A stretch of DNA of 64,000 nucleotides from Larix kaempferi (Eukaryota > Streptophyta > Pinopsida > Pinales > Pinaceae), in assembly GCA_027924585.1 (NCBI GenBank), contig BSBM01000762.1, forward strand, positions 10,078,501-10,142,500. Direction: 5' to 3'. A program made the translations under genes and the position numbers. This document shows, one piece after another, positions 11,145-22,225 of this stretch (positions are counted from its first letter, which is position 1; each line of letters begins with the position of its first letter). The notes under the pieces were generated by a model. That model searched no databases. It had not been told where the DNA came from and saw only the letters and a program-made list of their open reading frames with translations.

Positions 11145-12000
11145 TTAGCATTCAATTGGTAAGATGGAGTCCACACCATGAACTAACTGAAAAGGTGAGA
11201 AATTGGTGGAAGTCTTTACTACGGTTCGATAACCCCACAAAGAAGGATACAACATAATATGCCAATTACTCTTGCTTTGTCGGATGGTTCTTTGGAGAAT
11301 GTCCTTTAGGGACTTATTAACTACCTCAACTTGGCCATTCACTTGGGGATAATATGAATATAAGTGATCTTGTCTAAACCCAATCTTAAGTGATAATTCC
11401 GCCATCATCTTATTTTTAAAGTGACTTCCATGGTCAATGGTGATATCTTTCAGGATATCGAATCGAGCTATAATTTGATTAAATACAAAGTGGGATGTTG
11501 TTGCACCGTCGGCTTTAATGGTCGGCATGGCATCAGTCCATTTGGTAAAGTAATAAACGACCACTATGATATGGTGATGCCCCCCAACTGAAGCTGGGTT
11601 GCAATCCATAAAATCAACCCCCCACTTAGTGAAGGGACCGATGGTGACAACCGAATGGAGGAGAGCAGGATGCGAGCGCATATTCCAAGAAAACACCTAA
11701 CAAGGGTGACATCTCTTCACAGTGTTAACACAATCTTTAAATCTTGTAGGAGAAAAATAGCCTCCTCACGAGATACGTTGGGCTGTCACAAGCCCGGATA
11801 AGTGACCACCACATGCTCCACTAAGGAAATCATTAAGCACTTGTTGCGCTTCCTCATGAGTTAAGCAATGACGTAGGAGAGAGTCTTTTCCTTGGCAATA
11901 CAAAGTCTCACCGACGATGACATAGTATTTTGCATGGTGTCTCACATGCTATTGCTCATCTCGCGAATAATGCGAAGGGAACTTCAGAGTCTAAAGATAT
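11145..12000 (-). pseudogene. Integrase of Tat-1 (zinc-binding and catalytic core)
   Basis: The catalytic core (11696-11145) shows the retroviral-type acidic triad: Asp in WGVDFMD, Asp in DHGSHF and Glu in GQVEVVN. Upstream at about 11860-11700 an HHCC-like zinc region can be read (HCLTHEEAQQ, GHLSG, then CVNTVKRCHPC), broken by stops. The enzyme would insert element cDNA into chromosomes. FTKW after the first Asp and the FSPFQLVHG motif near the end are typical of plant Ty3/gypsy integrases. Disabled by stops between the zinc region and core. Confidence 0.8.
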
Positions 12001-12009
12001 ACAATGATG

Positions 12010-12500
12010 TATCCATACTAAGGGTCCATCGACGAGATAACGAATAAATTCTCATCAACAAATGAGTCTTCATGGATGACTTCCTCATCAAGTCTTGGAA
12101 AATCTAACATTAGCTCCGCAAAAACCAAGGACTGTACCGACTTCCCCGAAGCAAAATCAAGATAAAATTTCTTAAGGATGAAAATCCATTTATTATATTT
12201 CCCCCCAATTAGACGTCGTGAGAGCAAGAATTGAAATGGATGGATATGTGCTGTAACTGTGGTTTTTCTAAGCCAAATATATTGTCGTAATCATTGGACT
12301 GCATGAATAGTCGCAAGGGCCAGTTTCTCAACATGAGAATACATTTGTTCAGTGTCTACTAGGTTTTGACTAAGATAATAGACAACATTCTCTTGAATCA
12401 CATCGTCCACCTAAACCAAGACCATACCAATCATCTCTTGAGACGCGACCACATAAAGCAAAAATATCTTGTATAGTCTGGTGTACTAAGAAGAGTGGCC
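12010..12500 (-). pseudogene. RNase H/connection region of Tat-1
   Basis: The minus strand reads VYYLSQNLVDTEQMYSHVEK, the RNase H region where Glu-bearing E.Y...EK follows YLS. A tether-like segment follows (LSRRLIGGKYNKWIFILKKF). It ends with HEDSFVDENLFVISSMDP near 12018. The order matches plant Tat pol proteins. Several stops (for example near 12417 and 12293) and a frame change show decay. Confidence 0.6.
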
Positions 12501-13610
12501 AGTACTAAGCCTTTCTTGAGATTGTCGAAATGCTGGGCTCACTCATCCCAGATAAAAGGGGTGTCCTTCTTTAGTAATCGCGTGAAACCCTTGGTAAGAC
12601 TAGCATAGTTTACAATGAAAGTACGTAAAAAAGTATCTCTCCCTTGGAAGCTCTGAAGTTGAACTAAATTACGTGGGGGAGGCAACCAAAGTATTGCCTC
12701 AACCTTTAATGGATTGACTCTAATATATTCCTTCAAGACTATGAACCCTAGAAAAAAACCAGTTTTCACGCAAAAGATGCACTTGTTTGGATTCAAACGA
12801 ATATTATATCGGCGACATCTCTCGAAAACAAGACAGGGGTGATCTGGGTGATCTATTCTACTACGAGAGTGAGCAATAAGATCGTCCAAGAAAACTTCTA
12901 TTATCCTCTTAAGATCGTGAAACGCATAGGTCATGACCCACTGAAATGTAGCTCTAGCATTTTTAAGCCCGAAGGGCATTTTCAGGTATGCAAAGGTTCC
13001 CCAAGGACATTAAAATGTTGTTTTATGTTGATCCTCATGTTTAATTTGGATCTAATTATAGCCTAAAAATCCGTACATAAATGAAAAAACATCGCTTCCC
13101 GCACACTCATCTAAGATTTGATCTATGAATGGGGTGCGGAAGTTATCTTTAGGACATGTTCTGTTTCGATCACGAATATTGGTGCACACACGGATGGTTC
13201 CCTGCTTCTTATCCACAAAAACGGGGTTGGATACCCATTCGGTAAGGGAAACCATGTAGATGAAAACAACCTTAAGCAAATTCTCCACCTCTTCCTTAAT
13301 AGCGGTTGCCTTCCTAGGATTAACAGCACGAAGGCATTGACGAATAGGATTAACATTGGGGTAAGTCTTAATTTTGTGTTAAACAATACTAGGGTTAATA
13401 CCTGACATCTCCTCGTATGACCAAGAAAACAAATCCCAAAATTATTTAAATAGATCGGTGTAAATACAGATCTATTCAGGGGAGAAATATGCATTGATAT
13501 ATACATTCTTGATTTTCCAGGAGTGCGAGAAATGTTGATCACGATGGTAGGAGAAACATTAGCTATATTCCCCTCTGCATAAATTCTATGTGACTCCAAA
13601 GTAGCCACAT
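12501..13610 (-). pseudogene. Reverse transcriptase of Tat-1
   Basis: Fragments in order are VSNPVFVDKKQGTIRVC (fingers), NFRTPFIDQILDECAGSD and FSFMYGFLGYN (palm, the D-GF-GYNQ motif with its Asp changed to Tyr), then MPFGLKNARATFQ, then FLDDLIAHS (the YxDD active site as FLDD), then a thumb with LPPPRNLVQLQSFQGR. This is a Ty3/gypsy RT. The two main pieces (13288-13052 and 12979-12539) are in different frames, and the Asp-to-Tyr change would disable catalysis. Confidence 0.82.
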
Positions 13611-14282
13611 GGTGACCAACCTTCTCTGCTAGAGTCTCTTATCTTGTTCGATAAGATCAAGGGTTGGAAGGAAACAAGATCTATGATATAGGTCCTCCTA
13701 AGGCTTTTCATTTCCATTCATGGCCTCGATAACGGCTTCATCTGATGGTAAAATATCATCAAGGCAATCATGTGAACAAGACGAGTTGACTACCCATGCA
13801 GGAAGCATAATGGGATCTTCTTCCTATGTCCTTGAAGAAGAGAGATATGGATTTGCAGTGACTTGTTGAATATCACAATAAGCAAGTTCAATTGCAGATA
13901 AGGGCATAGCCATTCTGATGTGTGAATTATCTCTTGATGTGGGACTTATGGAGGATAAGTTCCATGAATCACCAAAATATGATGTCTGAAATGGTACAGG
14001 AGTCAACGACGAAGGGTTATCATTAGAGATGGTTCCTATAAAAGACATTGGTGCGGAAAAATTGAAAGATCCCATCAATGAGGGATATAAGATTACACCA
14101 ACATTCCCATTTTCCGGCTGATAATTTTCAATTTGTGGGAGCACAAATCCCCGCGATGCTATGGAATTAAATGACAGTTTATCGATCATCACAATCTTTC
14201 CTTCATGGGGAAAGCAAATAACTTTGAAAACAGAGGATACAATCGCTTTCATAGCGTAAATACAATTTTGACCCACTAAAAG
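13611..14282 (-). pseudogene. Tat-1 protease C-terminus and protease-RT linker
   Basis: Starts at the copia A insertion with MGQNCIYAMKAIVSS, then VICFPHEGKIVMIDKLSF. This is the segment that follows the retropepsin LLLGRSW-like motif in this element type. The upstream half of the protease is at 22221-21656 across copia A. A long linker follows, decayed by stops between 13823 and 13610. Confidence 0.6.
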
Positions 14283-14893
14283 TGTTGATGTAATTGTAAC
14301 TTTGGAATGTATTTCAGATATATGTATATTGTATTCCTATAGAGATGTTATTATTCCTCTATACGGAAGTGTCGTCATTTATATTGTAAGTGTCCTAACT
14401 TATACTTGATGGGTTATTAGACCACCTTGATGGGGTCGGCCCTGTATAAGTCATGTGGGTTAAAGGGTTATTAGACCACCCTATTCGGGGTTGGCCCTGT
14501 CAGCATTATGTTATGTGGTTAAGTTGAGGCCAACCTAGTAAAGGTTATTAGGAAAGTCAAGTCAAGTATAAATCGAGTGCGGGAGGCACTCTATTTGATC
14601 ATTCACATTCTCACTCTTACTCTCATTGGAGAGTGGCGTACTAGTTGAGGAGGAGAAGCTGCTACTAGGAGTATATCTCTTATGCTTGGGTTATATCATT
14701 GCTCTATCTATCTCTGAGGAAGTTGTGGGGTTTTTCACCTTTATGGTTTTCCCCAGTGAAACTTTGTGTGTCTATTGTCTCTTGTGTGCTTGCATTATTA
14801 TGTCCATGATTGATATGATATAGATATGTTCAACATGTTGTTCTCTCAGTTAAGATCCTAGATCATATTGAAGTAAATTCTAAAAAAATAACA
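14283..14893 (+). repeat. 5' LTR of copia A
   Basis: Holds two copies of a GGTTATTAGACCACC-containing U3 repeat (14410-14500), a TATA box TATAAAT at 14567-14573 and a palindrome GAGTGC-GGGAG-GCACTC at 14575-14591 immediately after it. Transcription probably starts shortly downstream. Confidence 0.93.
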
Positions 14894-14905
14894 TGGTATC
14901 AGAGC
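14894..14905 (+). other. Primer-binding site of copia A
   Basis: TGGTATCAGAGC directly after the 5' LTR; complementary to the 3' end of initiator Met-tRNA, the usual primer of plant copia elements. Confidence 0.92.
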
Positions 14906-16064
14906 TAGCCTAAAAGAAGGCATGGTATAGCATTTATTACACTTGTTGCATTTCCGAAGCTAGGGCTTGATATAGCAAAAACCAGTCATCGTAGAACTTT
15001 CGCTATACATTCATTTCGGAAATGTTTCAGGATCTGAAATTTTTACAGGTCAAAGATAAGATCCTCAGGTACCTTTCTTCCAAAGGAGAGCCTCCAATTC
15101 CTTGTACTTTCATATTTAAGATCTATATAATATAGGGTTTCTGCCTCTTCCAGATCTTAGTCATAAATAGGTGACCTAGGAAAAAAGGTCACAACTTGCG
15201 TTAGGAAGCTCCAAATGAAATTTAGTAAATAGTGACAAGTAGGTCATAGACTTTACTTTCACAAGCACGCTTTTCAAAGGCTGAAATTGAACTAGTGACA
15301 TGTGGCACTCCGTACAAGTTCACTCTCTGGTTTTATCCCATAAACTTGTCACGTTGCGACACTTGGCATAACTCTCTCTCAGAGAAACCATTTGAGATCA
15401 GACCTATGGGGTTGGAAAGATGACAGGTCAGGCTACCATAGGAATAATTTTCAGACCCTGTAGATTTGAAATTTTGGAGTTACACCAGAAACAATCAGGT
15501 GCATATTTCTGTCAAAACATAATTGGATTTTGAGCACCTTCGTTCATGGTTGCGGGAATTTAGGGTTTTGGAGAATGTTGGAATTTTTGTATCAAAGACC
15601 AAGGCTAGATGATTCTCATCAAAATAGAAATTTAGAGACCAAGATCGAATTTTTTGGTTAGGAAGAAGGTCGGGCTTGATCAAACCCTAGTTCGGGACTT
15701 TGATTAGAAAGGTGAAAAATTAGGGCTTCTGCAAAAAATGGGAATTTTTGAAATATGTGACCATAGCTAGAAGATCCTTGGAAAAATCGAAGTTTAGAGC
15801 TTTGGATCAATCTATTTGGTTGGGTGAAGCTACGGGAAACTCAAACCCTAATTCAGGGTCCTCCCTAGTAAATCCGAAAGATTGAAAAGCAAATTTGAGG
15901 GGTGAAACTTTGCATTTTTCAAATTTTGAGTATACTAGGTTGATTAGCTCATCAAGGCGTATCTTCCTATCCTTTCAGAAGTTTGAAATTCAAAGTTTGA
16001 ATTTTTTAGGGTTTCCCTGACAAACCCTAATCCAACTCCAGATCCAGCTTCTGCAAATCAAGTT
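14906..16064 (+). other. Leader of copia A
   Basis: Non-coding. About 15275-15375 carries a block (GACATGTGGCACTCCGTACA and neighbours) also found in the leaders of copia D, H and I but not E. About 15560-15870 holds two diverged copies of a 150-bp unit with GAAATTTAGAGACC-type and CAAACCCTA motifs; E has one copy of this unit. Confidence 0.6.
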
Positions 16065-16181
16065 GATTGGGTTAAACCTAGAAGAGAATGAATTGGTCAC
16101 CTGCATAAGTGAAGAAGTTCCAGTTTCAAAGGGAGATGAGGCTAAGGCCTTACATAAGAAGATTACAAACAAACTCAACAG
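16065..16181 (+). pseudogene. gag stub of copia A
   Basis: Encodes LEENELVTCISEEVPVSKG, then DEAKALHKK. It aligns with the first 50 or so residues of the copia E gag (LEENELDSYIKEDISIPED, then EEAKVLHEK). Homology stops exactly at AACAG|GTATGACT, the start of the GT-AG block. Everything else of gag is absent, so no capsid protein can be made. Confidence 0.7.
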
Positions 16182-17535
16182 GTATGACTTATGGATATGT
16201 TTCGAAATCTGTTCATGATTAAGTTTATGATATGTTTTCCTTCATTAATATTAGTACAATCTTGATTAATTTTAGACTTGTCATATCACCTTAATAAAAA
16301 TATGAATGCATGATAGAAGATATTCATTGATTAGGGTTTTGACACTTATGATTGTACTAATGCATTGTGATGTTGTATGAGGTTGATGTTGTCCGCTAAC
16401 ATGAAAGGTACATCAAGAAAGACAAATCATGTTCTAGTTCAAGAACATATGACCATGGTGACATGAAGACAAAGATTCATCCATTGTCATGGATCACATA
16501 GAAGATCTACTTATGAGGTATGTATAACTTGGTTCTATAATGATTAACCTATGAGATATGCAGGTTACTAGCACAAGTCATTGAAGAGAACAAGAAGACA
16601 TTATGCAGGTATGTTAGACATAACTAGCTAGCATGCTAATCCAGGTATGTTTTTCCTATATCAAGTTAGAATCCGACCTTGTGTTAGGATTTCTTATATA
16701 AGTATACATGGCATGATTGGTAATGATTATTCATTGAAGTTAGTAATCATGGGGTTTGGCATATTATGCTTCTTACTTTGATTGATGATATGACTAACTA
16801 GAAAAGTCCTGTGGTCAAATAGGAATATGCATGAGTAAAAGAATTGTTATAAATTATCTGTGTATGAAATGATCTTGACCATACATGTTTAAGATTACTT
16901 GGAATCATAATTTTTTTGATAGTATTAAGATTATACTAATGCATGTATGTATGAGACCTCGAGGATAAAACAATGATGATACTAGTAAGTATGCATAGTG
17001 ATCAAGGATGGATATAAGTTCAAAGACAGGTAATCCAGGAAGCAAAGATCAAGAGGGAGCACACTCCAGTAGTTCCTGCAAGGAAGCAAATATTGAGAGG
17101 GAGTCCACCCTACAACCAAACAAAGATAAGTATTTATTGCATACTTGTTTGTTTAAATAATATTGCTCAATGATGTATATGCTTATGTTCCTAGAATTAG
17201 GGTGTGTATTATGCATATTAGAATAATTGCATTAATGAACAGTACACTACTAATATGCATGTGATGGGTAAGTGGCCTATGGAACTGTACAACATTCCAT
17301 TGCTACTTATCTAGAATGAAACCTCTTTGTTGACATGTTGGGAGTTGTGCACACTCTTAAGAATGTTCTGGTAGAGATTGGAAGGCATCTAGAAAGTTAC
17401 GGGATATGGATAAATGTTGTATTGAAGCATTGGCTAAAATAATTGCATGACTGTGTGACATATTTCTTTAGGTGTAAAAATTTGTTCTGAAAACTATGAG
17501 ATGTTTCTAATCATGCAATTTAACTTGTTTTGTAG
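16182..17535 (+). other. GT-AG-bounded block replacing gag-protease-integrase (copia A)
   Basis: Begins CAG|GTATGACT and ends TTTTGTAG|GAAAGATC, good matches to plant 5' and 3' splice sites. Inside are further GTATG donor-like sites (16518, 16609, 16645) and acceptor-like CAG sites (16563). A short integrase-like relic lies at about 17040-17140. The same block, in the same place, occurs in copia D, H and I, so it moved with the element rather than being spliced out. If the whole block were removed as a single intron, gag and RT would be out of frame. Functional splicing is unproven. Confidence 0.55.
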
Positions 17536-18340
17536 GAAAGATCGTCTACCATCACCTACAAAAGAAGGACTACAACATTTGTTGCAACAACAAAGTTCAA
17601 ACTATCTATTGAAGATATTGAAGAATCTGAAGTTCCCAGGATACGGGATATAGTAAAAGGATGCCATGGTCAAGAAGTACCAATCAATCATGTTTGGGAT
17701 GTGGTCCCAAGACCTTAAGGGAAGTTTGTTGTGACTTCCAAGTGGATTTATAAGATCAAGCATGTTGCAGATGATATCATGGAGAAATACAAAGCGAGGT
17801 TTGTACTTGTGGCTTCTCCCATAAAGAGGGATTAACTATGAAGAGACTTTCGCACCTGTAGCTAGGTACACTTCCATCAGAACAGTTCTTGCTCTGGCTG
17901 CAATGATGACGTGAAAAATACACCAGATGGATGTCAAGACTACTTTCTTGAATGGTGTAGTCGAAGAGGAAGTGTATGTGGAGCAGCCACTCGGTTTTGA
18001 GACATATTACAGGGAGTCATATGTGTGCAAGTTGAATAAATCCTTGTATGGTTTGAAGCAAGCTCCTAGGACTTGGTATGGTAGGATAGACAGCTTTCTA
18101 TCCAGTTTGGGCTTTACCAAGAGTAAAGAACATTCCAACCTTTACTACAAGGTTGAGGAAGGCAATCTTGTGATACTACTTCTGTATGTGGATGACCTGT
18201 TTGTTACAGGTGAGGATGGATTGATTCCCAATACCAAGAGGAAGCTTGCTGTCGAGTTTGAGATGAAGGACTTGGGGATGATGCATTATTTTATAGGCAT
18301 GGAGGTGTGGCAGAGTGCAGATGGGATCTTCCTTGGATAA
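17536..18340 (+). pseudogene. Reverse transcriptase of copia A
   Basis: The first part (17536-17926) shows NHVWDVVPRP and KWIYKIKHVADDIMEKYKAR with stops and a shift. The second part is open: MDVKTTFLNGVVEEEVYVEQ, LYGLKQAPRTWY, and the active site LLYVDDLFVTG, ending MHYFIGMEVWQ. The stop at 18338-18340 replaces the Gln expected in LGQGKY (CAA to TAA). A canonical Ty1/copia RT with intact YVDD but a broken N-terminus. Confidence 0.85.
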
Positions 18341-19146
18341 GGGAAGTATGCAGTAGAGATCCTGAAGAGGTTCGGGATGATGGACTGCAAGGCCATGGCC
18401 ACACCTATGGCATCGAACCTGAAGATTTTGTGTGATGCTTCATCTGAGTTGGTTGATGTCACAATGTATCGTCAGATGATTGGGTCCTTGATGTACCTGA
18501 TGAACATGAGACTAGATATTTGCTTTGCGGTGAACACATTGATCCAGTTCTTGACGGATCCCAGAGGTGTTCACCTGGTTGTTGTAAAGCATATTCTGAG
18601 GTACCTGAAGGGCACAATTGATTATGGGCTCAAGTATGATGCAAATCAAAAGTTTAACCTGCAGAGTTATGTTGATTCAGACTGGTCAGGAAGTGCTGTA
18701 GATAGGAAGAGCACATTTGGGTGCTACTTCAGTATGGAATCGGGTGTGATCTCTTGGTTTAGCCGGAAGCAGTCCTGCGTAGCACTGAGTACAGCCGAGG
18801 CAAATTTTGTTGCAGCTTGTTTGGCTAGTTGTGAGGTAGTATGGCTAAGGAAGCTATTGGCTGAGTTATTTGATCTCACGTTGGACGCTACTGGGATCTT
18901 TTGTGACAACCAGATTTGTGTGAAGATTTCTGAGAACCCAATGTTCCATGACAGGTTGAAGCGCATTGAGATCAAATATCACTATATCAGGGATATGGTG
19001 AAGAGAGGAGCAGTGAAACTCCTCTATGTTGCAACAGATGAGTAGGTTGTAGATGTGCTAACGAAACCACTAGCCAGAGTGAAGTTTGAGTACTTCAGAG
19101 AGAGGCTTGGTGTTCTTTAGATTGACGACACTTCGAGGAAGAAGTG
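18341..19146 (+). pseudogene. RNase H of copia A
   Basis: In the same frame as RT after the stop. Key parts are YVDSDWSGS (first Asp), STAEANFVAA (where AEAEY is usual, so an acidic residue is replaced by Asn) and FCDNQICVK (Asp). MATPMASNLK and MYRQMIGSLMYL lie before the domain. A TAG after VATDE (19042-19044) cuts the final DVLTKPLARVKFEYF segment. Probably inactive. Confidence 0.8.
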
Positions 19147-19259
19147 ATGGACACATTTGCAGGAGCCATTCCAAGAATGGTGAGAGGAGGATCCTTGCCA
19201 TGGTTGTGGATATAAGAGTTGTGTGATGAGTCTCGAGACGATGCTCCAGTTACTGCTCT

Positions 19260-19985
19260 GTATCCATCATGCTGGACGCTTTTTATGATCAGTTGGATCA
19301 TGTATATCTGTATGCATCATGGTATGCATCATGTTGGATGCTTGTTATGATTACTTGGATCATGTATATGTATATGCATCATGTTGGATGCTTGTTATGA
19401 TCAGTTGGATCATGTATTTGTATATGCATTATGTTGGATGCTTGATATGATCAGGTGGATCATGATCTTATCTATGTATCATGTGGATGCATTGTATGAT
19501 CAGGTAGATCATGAACTTATGTATGTGTCAGGTGGATACTTGTATGACCAGGTAGATCATGTATGATGATATGTACCAGGTGGATACATTGTATGATCAG
19601 GTGGATCATGTATTTGTGTATGTATCAAGTAGATACATTGTATGATCAGGTGGATCATGTATTATGATATGTATCAGGTGGATAGATTGTATGATCAAGT
19701 GGACCATGCATTCGTGTATGTATCAGGTAGATACATTGTATGATCAGGTGGATCATGTATGATGATATGTATTAGGTGGATACATTGTATGATCAGGTGG
19801 ATCATGTATTTGTGTATGTATCAGGTAGATACATTGTATGATCAGGTGGATACATTACATGATCAGGTGGATACATTACATGATCAGGTGGATCATGTAT
19901 GATGATATGTATTAGGCAAATACATTGTATACATCAAGTGGATGCATGGTATGATCAGGTTGATCATGGATGATGAGTATTGAGA
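19260..19985 (+). repeat. Tandem array 1 of copia A (GATCAGGTGGATCATGTA units)
   Basis: Diverged units built on GATCAGGTGGATCATGTA and TATCAGGTGGATACATTGTA, roughly 25-50 bp each, repeated many times. Non-coding, between RNase H and the purine tract. Related words occur in copia H and I on the minus strand. Confidence 0.85.
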
Positions 19986-20280
19986 CGATGCTCTGGATGA
20001 TATGCATCAAATGATGCTATGATGATGATAAGGATGATCACAGATGACAAGCTTCAGGATGTTGCTCCAGATGATATGCATCAGGATGATGCTATGATGA
20101 TGATCAAGATGAACACAAATGACGAGTTTCAGGATGTTGCTCCAAATGACATGCATCAGGATGATGCTATGATGATGATCAGGATTATCACAGATGACAA
20201 GCTTCAGGATGTTGCTCCAGATGACATGAATCAGGATGATGCAGTGATGATGATCGGGTTGATCATGTATACATCAGGAT
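19986..20280 (+). repeat. Tandem array 2 of copia A, 75-bp in-frame units
   Basis: Three units of 75 bp from about 20019, then a partial unit. Because the unit is a multiple of three, the array is open and would encode a repeated DDKLQDVAPDDMHQDDA-type peptide. The same peptide type recurs in copia I (72-bp units) and once in copia H. Most likely a satellite-like expansion; coding use is unproven. Confidence 0.8.
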
Positions 20281-20329
20281 GATGTATGTTTGAGTATCAG
20301 GTTGATACTCTGTGGCCATGGACAGGTTG

Positions 20330-20770
20330 TGCAAGTAGCATAAAAAAGGTCCTTTAGAATCTAGACAGGTAGAGCAGTGTGCTTGTAATAGCATGCGATG
20401 CTCCATCGAGATCCGGATAGGTAGAGCGGTGTGCTCGTAACATCCTGGGATGCTCTGAGTATGTTTTGCTACAATTTCACATAGAAAAGATCCTTTAAAA
20501 TTCGGACAGGTAGAGTGGTGTGCTCGTAACAGCCTGGGATGCTCTATCGAGATCTAGACAGGTAGAGTGGTATGCTCATAACATCTTGGGATGCTCTGAG
20601 TAGGTTTTGCGAAAGTTCACATAGAAAAGATCCTTTAAAATCCTAACAAGTAGAGCAGTCTGCTCGGAACAGCCTAGGATGCTCTATTGAGATACAGACA
20701 GGTCGAGCGGTGTGCTCATAACATCTTGAGATGCTCTGAGTAGGTTTTGTGAAGGTCAAGATGTAAAAGA
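20330..20770 (+). repeat. Tandem array 3 of copia A
   Basis: About six diverged units containing GGTAGAGC(A/G)GTGTGCTCGTAAC and GGGATGCTCT. Non-coding. The same words in reverse complement form arrays in copia H (50480-51060) and I (55455-55975). Confidence 0.8.
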
Positions 20771-21030
20771 ACCTATAGTCTGTGATAGGTTTTTTTGACG
20801 CACATAATCAGTCCTTGGTTCCACAGTATGGCCATTGATGATGAAGAACTACAGGTGGTGGGCCTACATCTAGCATGAAAAAGGGCTAGCTTTGTAGAAC
20901 TTCCTATGACGAGTAAATTGGAGATTGATTGAGATAGCAGCAGCAGTGACAATGACGATGATTCGGTGATGATGATCTAGAGAAGAATAATTGTGCTAGC
21001 ATATCTGTGTTGAGAAATACCTTCCTAGTT
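20771..21030 (+). other. 3' non-coding tail of copia A
   Basis: Unique sequence between array 3 and the purine tract, with no gene. Contains CAGCAGCAGTGACAATGACG near 20938. The corresponding stretch is conserved in copia H and I (reverse of 50250-50460 and 55230-55450). Confidence 0.5.
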
Positions 21031-21039
21031 AAGAGGGAG
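21031..21039 (+). other. Polypurine tract of copia A
   Basis: AAGAGGGAG directly before the 3' LTR, the primer for plus-strand DNA synthesis. Confidence 0.85.
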
Positions 21040-21650
21040 TGTTGATGTAATTGTAACTTTGGAATGTATTTCACATATATGTATATTGTATTCATATAGA
21101 GATGTTATCATTCCTCTATACGGAAGTGTCGTCATTTATATTGTAAGTGTCATAACTTATACTTGATGGGTTATTAGACCACCTTGATGGGGTCAGCCCT
21201 ATATAATTCATGTGGGTTAAAGGGTTATTAGACCACCCTATTGGGGGTCGGCCCTGTCAGCATTATGTTATGTGGTTAAGTTGAGGCCGACCTAGTAAAG
21301 GTTATTAGGAAAGTCAATTCAAGTATAAATAGAGTACGGGAGGCACTCTATTTGATCATTCACATTGTCACTCTTACTCTCATTGTAGAGTGGTGCACTA
21401 GTGGAGGAGGAGAAGTTGTTGCTAGGAGTATATCTGTTATGCTTGGGTTGTGTCATTACTCTATATATCTTTGAGGAAGTTGTGGGGTTTTTCACCTTTA
21501 TGGTTTTCTCGAGTGAAACTCTTTGTGTCTATTGTCTCTTGTGTGCTTGCATTATTATGTCCATGATTGATATGTTGTAGATATCTTGTACATGTTGTTC
21601 TCTTAGTTAAGATCCTAGATCAGATTGAAGTAAATTCTGAAAAACTAACA
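21040..21650 (+). repeat. 3' LTR of copia A
   Basis: 611 bp, the same length as the 5' LTR and differing by scattered substitutions. Followed by AAAAG (21651-21655). TATA box and palindrome are retained (about 21325-21355), with a different single mismatch in the stem from the 5' copy. Confidence 0.93.
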
Positions 21651-21655
21651 AAAAG

Positions 21656-22225
21656 GTTATAGTCGATGGGCGCATCAACCACCTCGACCTCTATAGGCAC
21701 GAATTTCCCACCCAAGTGGACCTAAAGGGAGGGGAGAATACCATGCGGCTTAAATACCTACCATCAAATTTTGTAAGCAAGGTCGTAGAATTCGACAACG
21801 GGGGTGACTCGAGAGCCTTCCGACAAGATAGAGACATTACTAAAGTAAACGCACCTTCATCAACGATGGTAAACTTAATGATAATATCCAAACACCTAAC
21901 ATGAACTTGGAATGCTACATGATAGGGTAACCAAGGTTGAACATTAGTAGTGTAAAACATGATGACATTCGGGCTATCAGAATCGAGCGCTCCTAAAGCA
22001 GTTAAAAGGGTGTTCCTTTGAGAAGGACAAGCCTCAAGTACCTCGAGTGCTGACATAGAACACAGGGTTTGGCCAAAATCTTCCACAATTGAGTAGTTTT
22101 GGGCGGCTTGGGAATTAGGGTTATGCGTCGTGTGCTTAAGAACACCTTTCAGTACCCGCAGCATAAAATTGGGCTTCTCGATATGCAATGGAGCCTTAGG
22201 TGGAGGGGGGTCACTCCCCATAGAA
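21656..22225 (-). pseudogene. Tat-1 protease and preceding linker
   Basis: The minus-strand frame starting at 22221 reads MGSDPPPPKAPLHIEKPNF, then LPYHVAFQVHV. TIVDEGAFTLVMS follows, at the position of the retropepsin active site (normally D-S/T-G; here VDEGA, as in related plant Tat proteins). Then come CRKALESPPL and LLTKFDGR. The frame runs to the copia A junction, beyond which the C-terminal part lies at 14282. The protease would cut the gag-pol polyprotein. The flap and second half are degraded near 21690. Confidence 0.65.

Larger units (their letters stand above)
14283..21650 (+). mobile_element. Ty1/copia element A, non-autonomous
   Basis: Two 611-bp LTRs (14283-14893, 21040-21650) start TGTTGATG and end AACA, flanked by the target duplication AAAAG (14278-14282, 21651-21655). 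A Met-type primer site follows the left LTR and a purine tract precedes the right one. Inside are a leader, a gag stub, a GT-AG-bounded non-coding block, RT, RNase H and three tandem arrays. Protease and nearly all of integrase are missing. It is inserted in the protease-RT region of Tat-1. Confidence 0.95.

Noticed and set aside
14894-14911. tRNA-like similarity at the element starts
   Set aside because: Only the 12-base TGGTATCAGAGC is present; it is a primer-binding site, not a tRNA gene.
16182-17535. A multi-exon host gene captured in copia A
   Set aside because: The putative mini-exons have no sustained reading frame and the only recognisable pieces are copia gag and integrase relics, so I report the block without claiming a host gene.
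19381-20282. Open frames across the GATCAGGTGGATCA array called as genes
   Set aside because: Frames arise from low-complexity tandem units; kept as repeats, with only the peptide periodicity noted as a finding.
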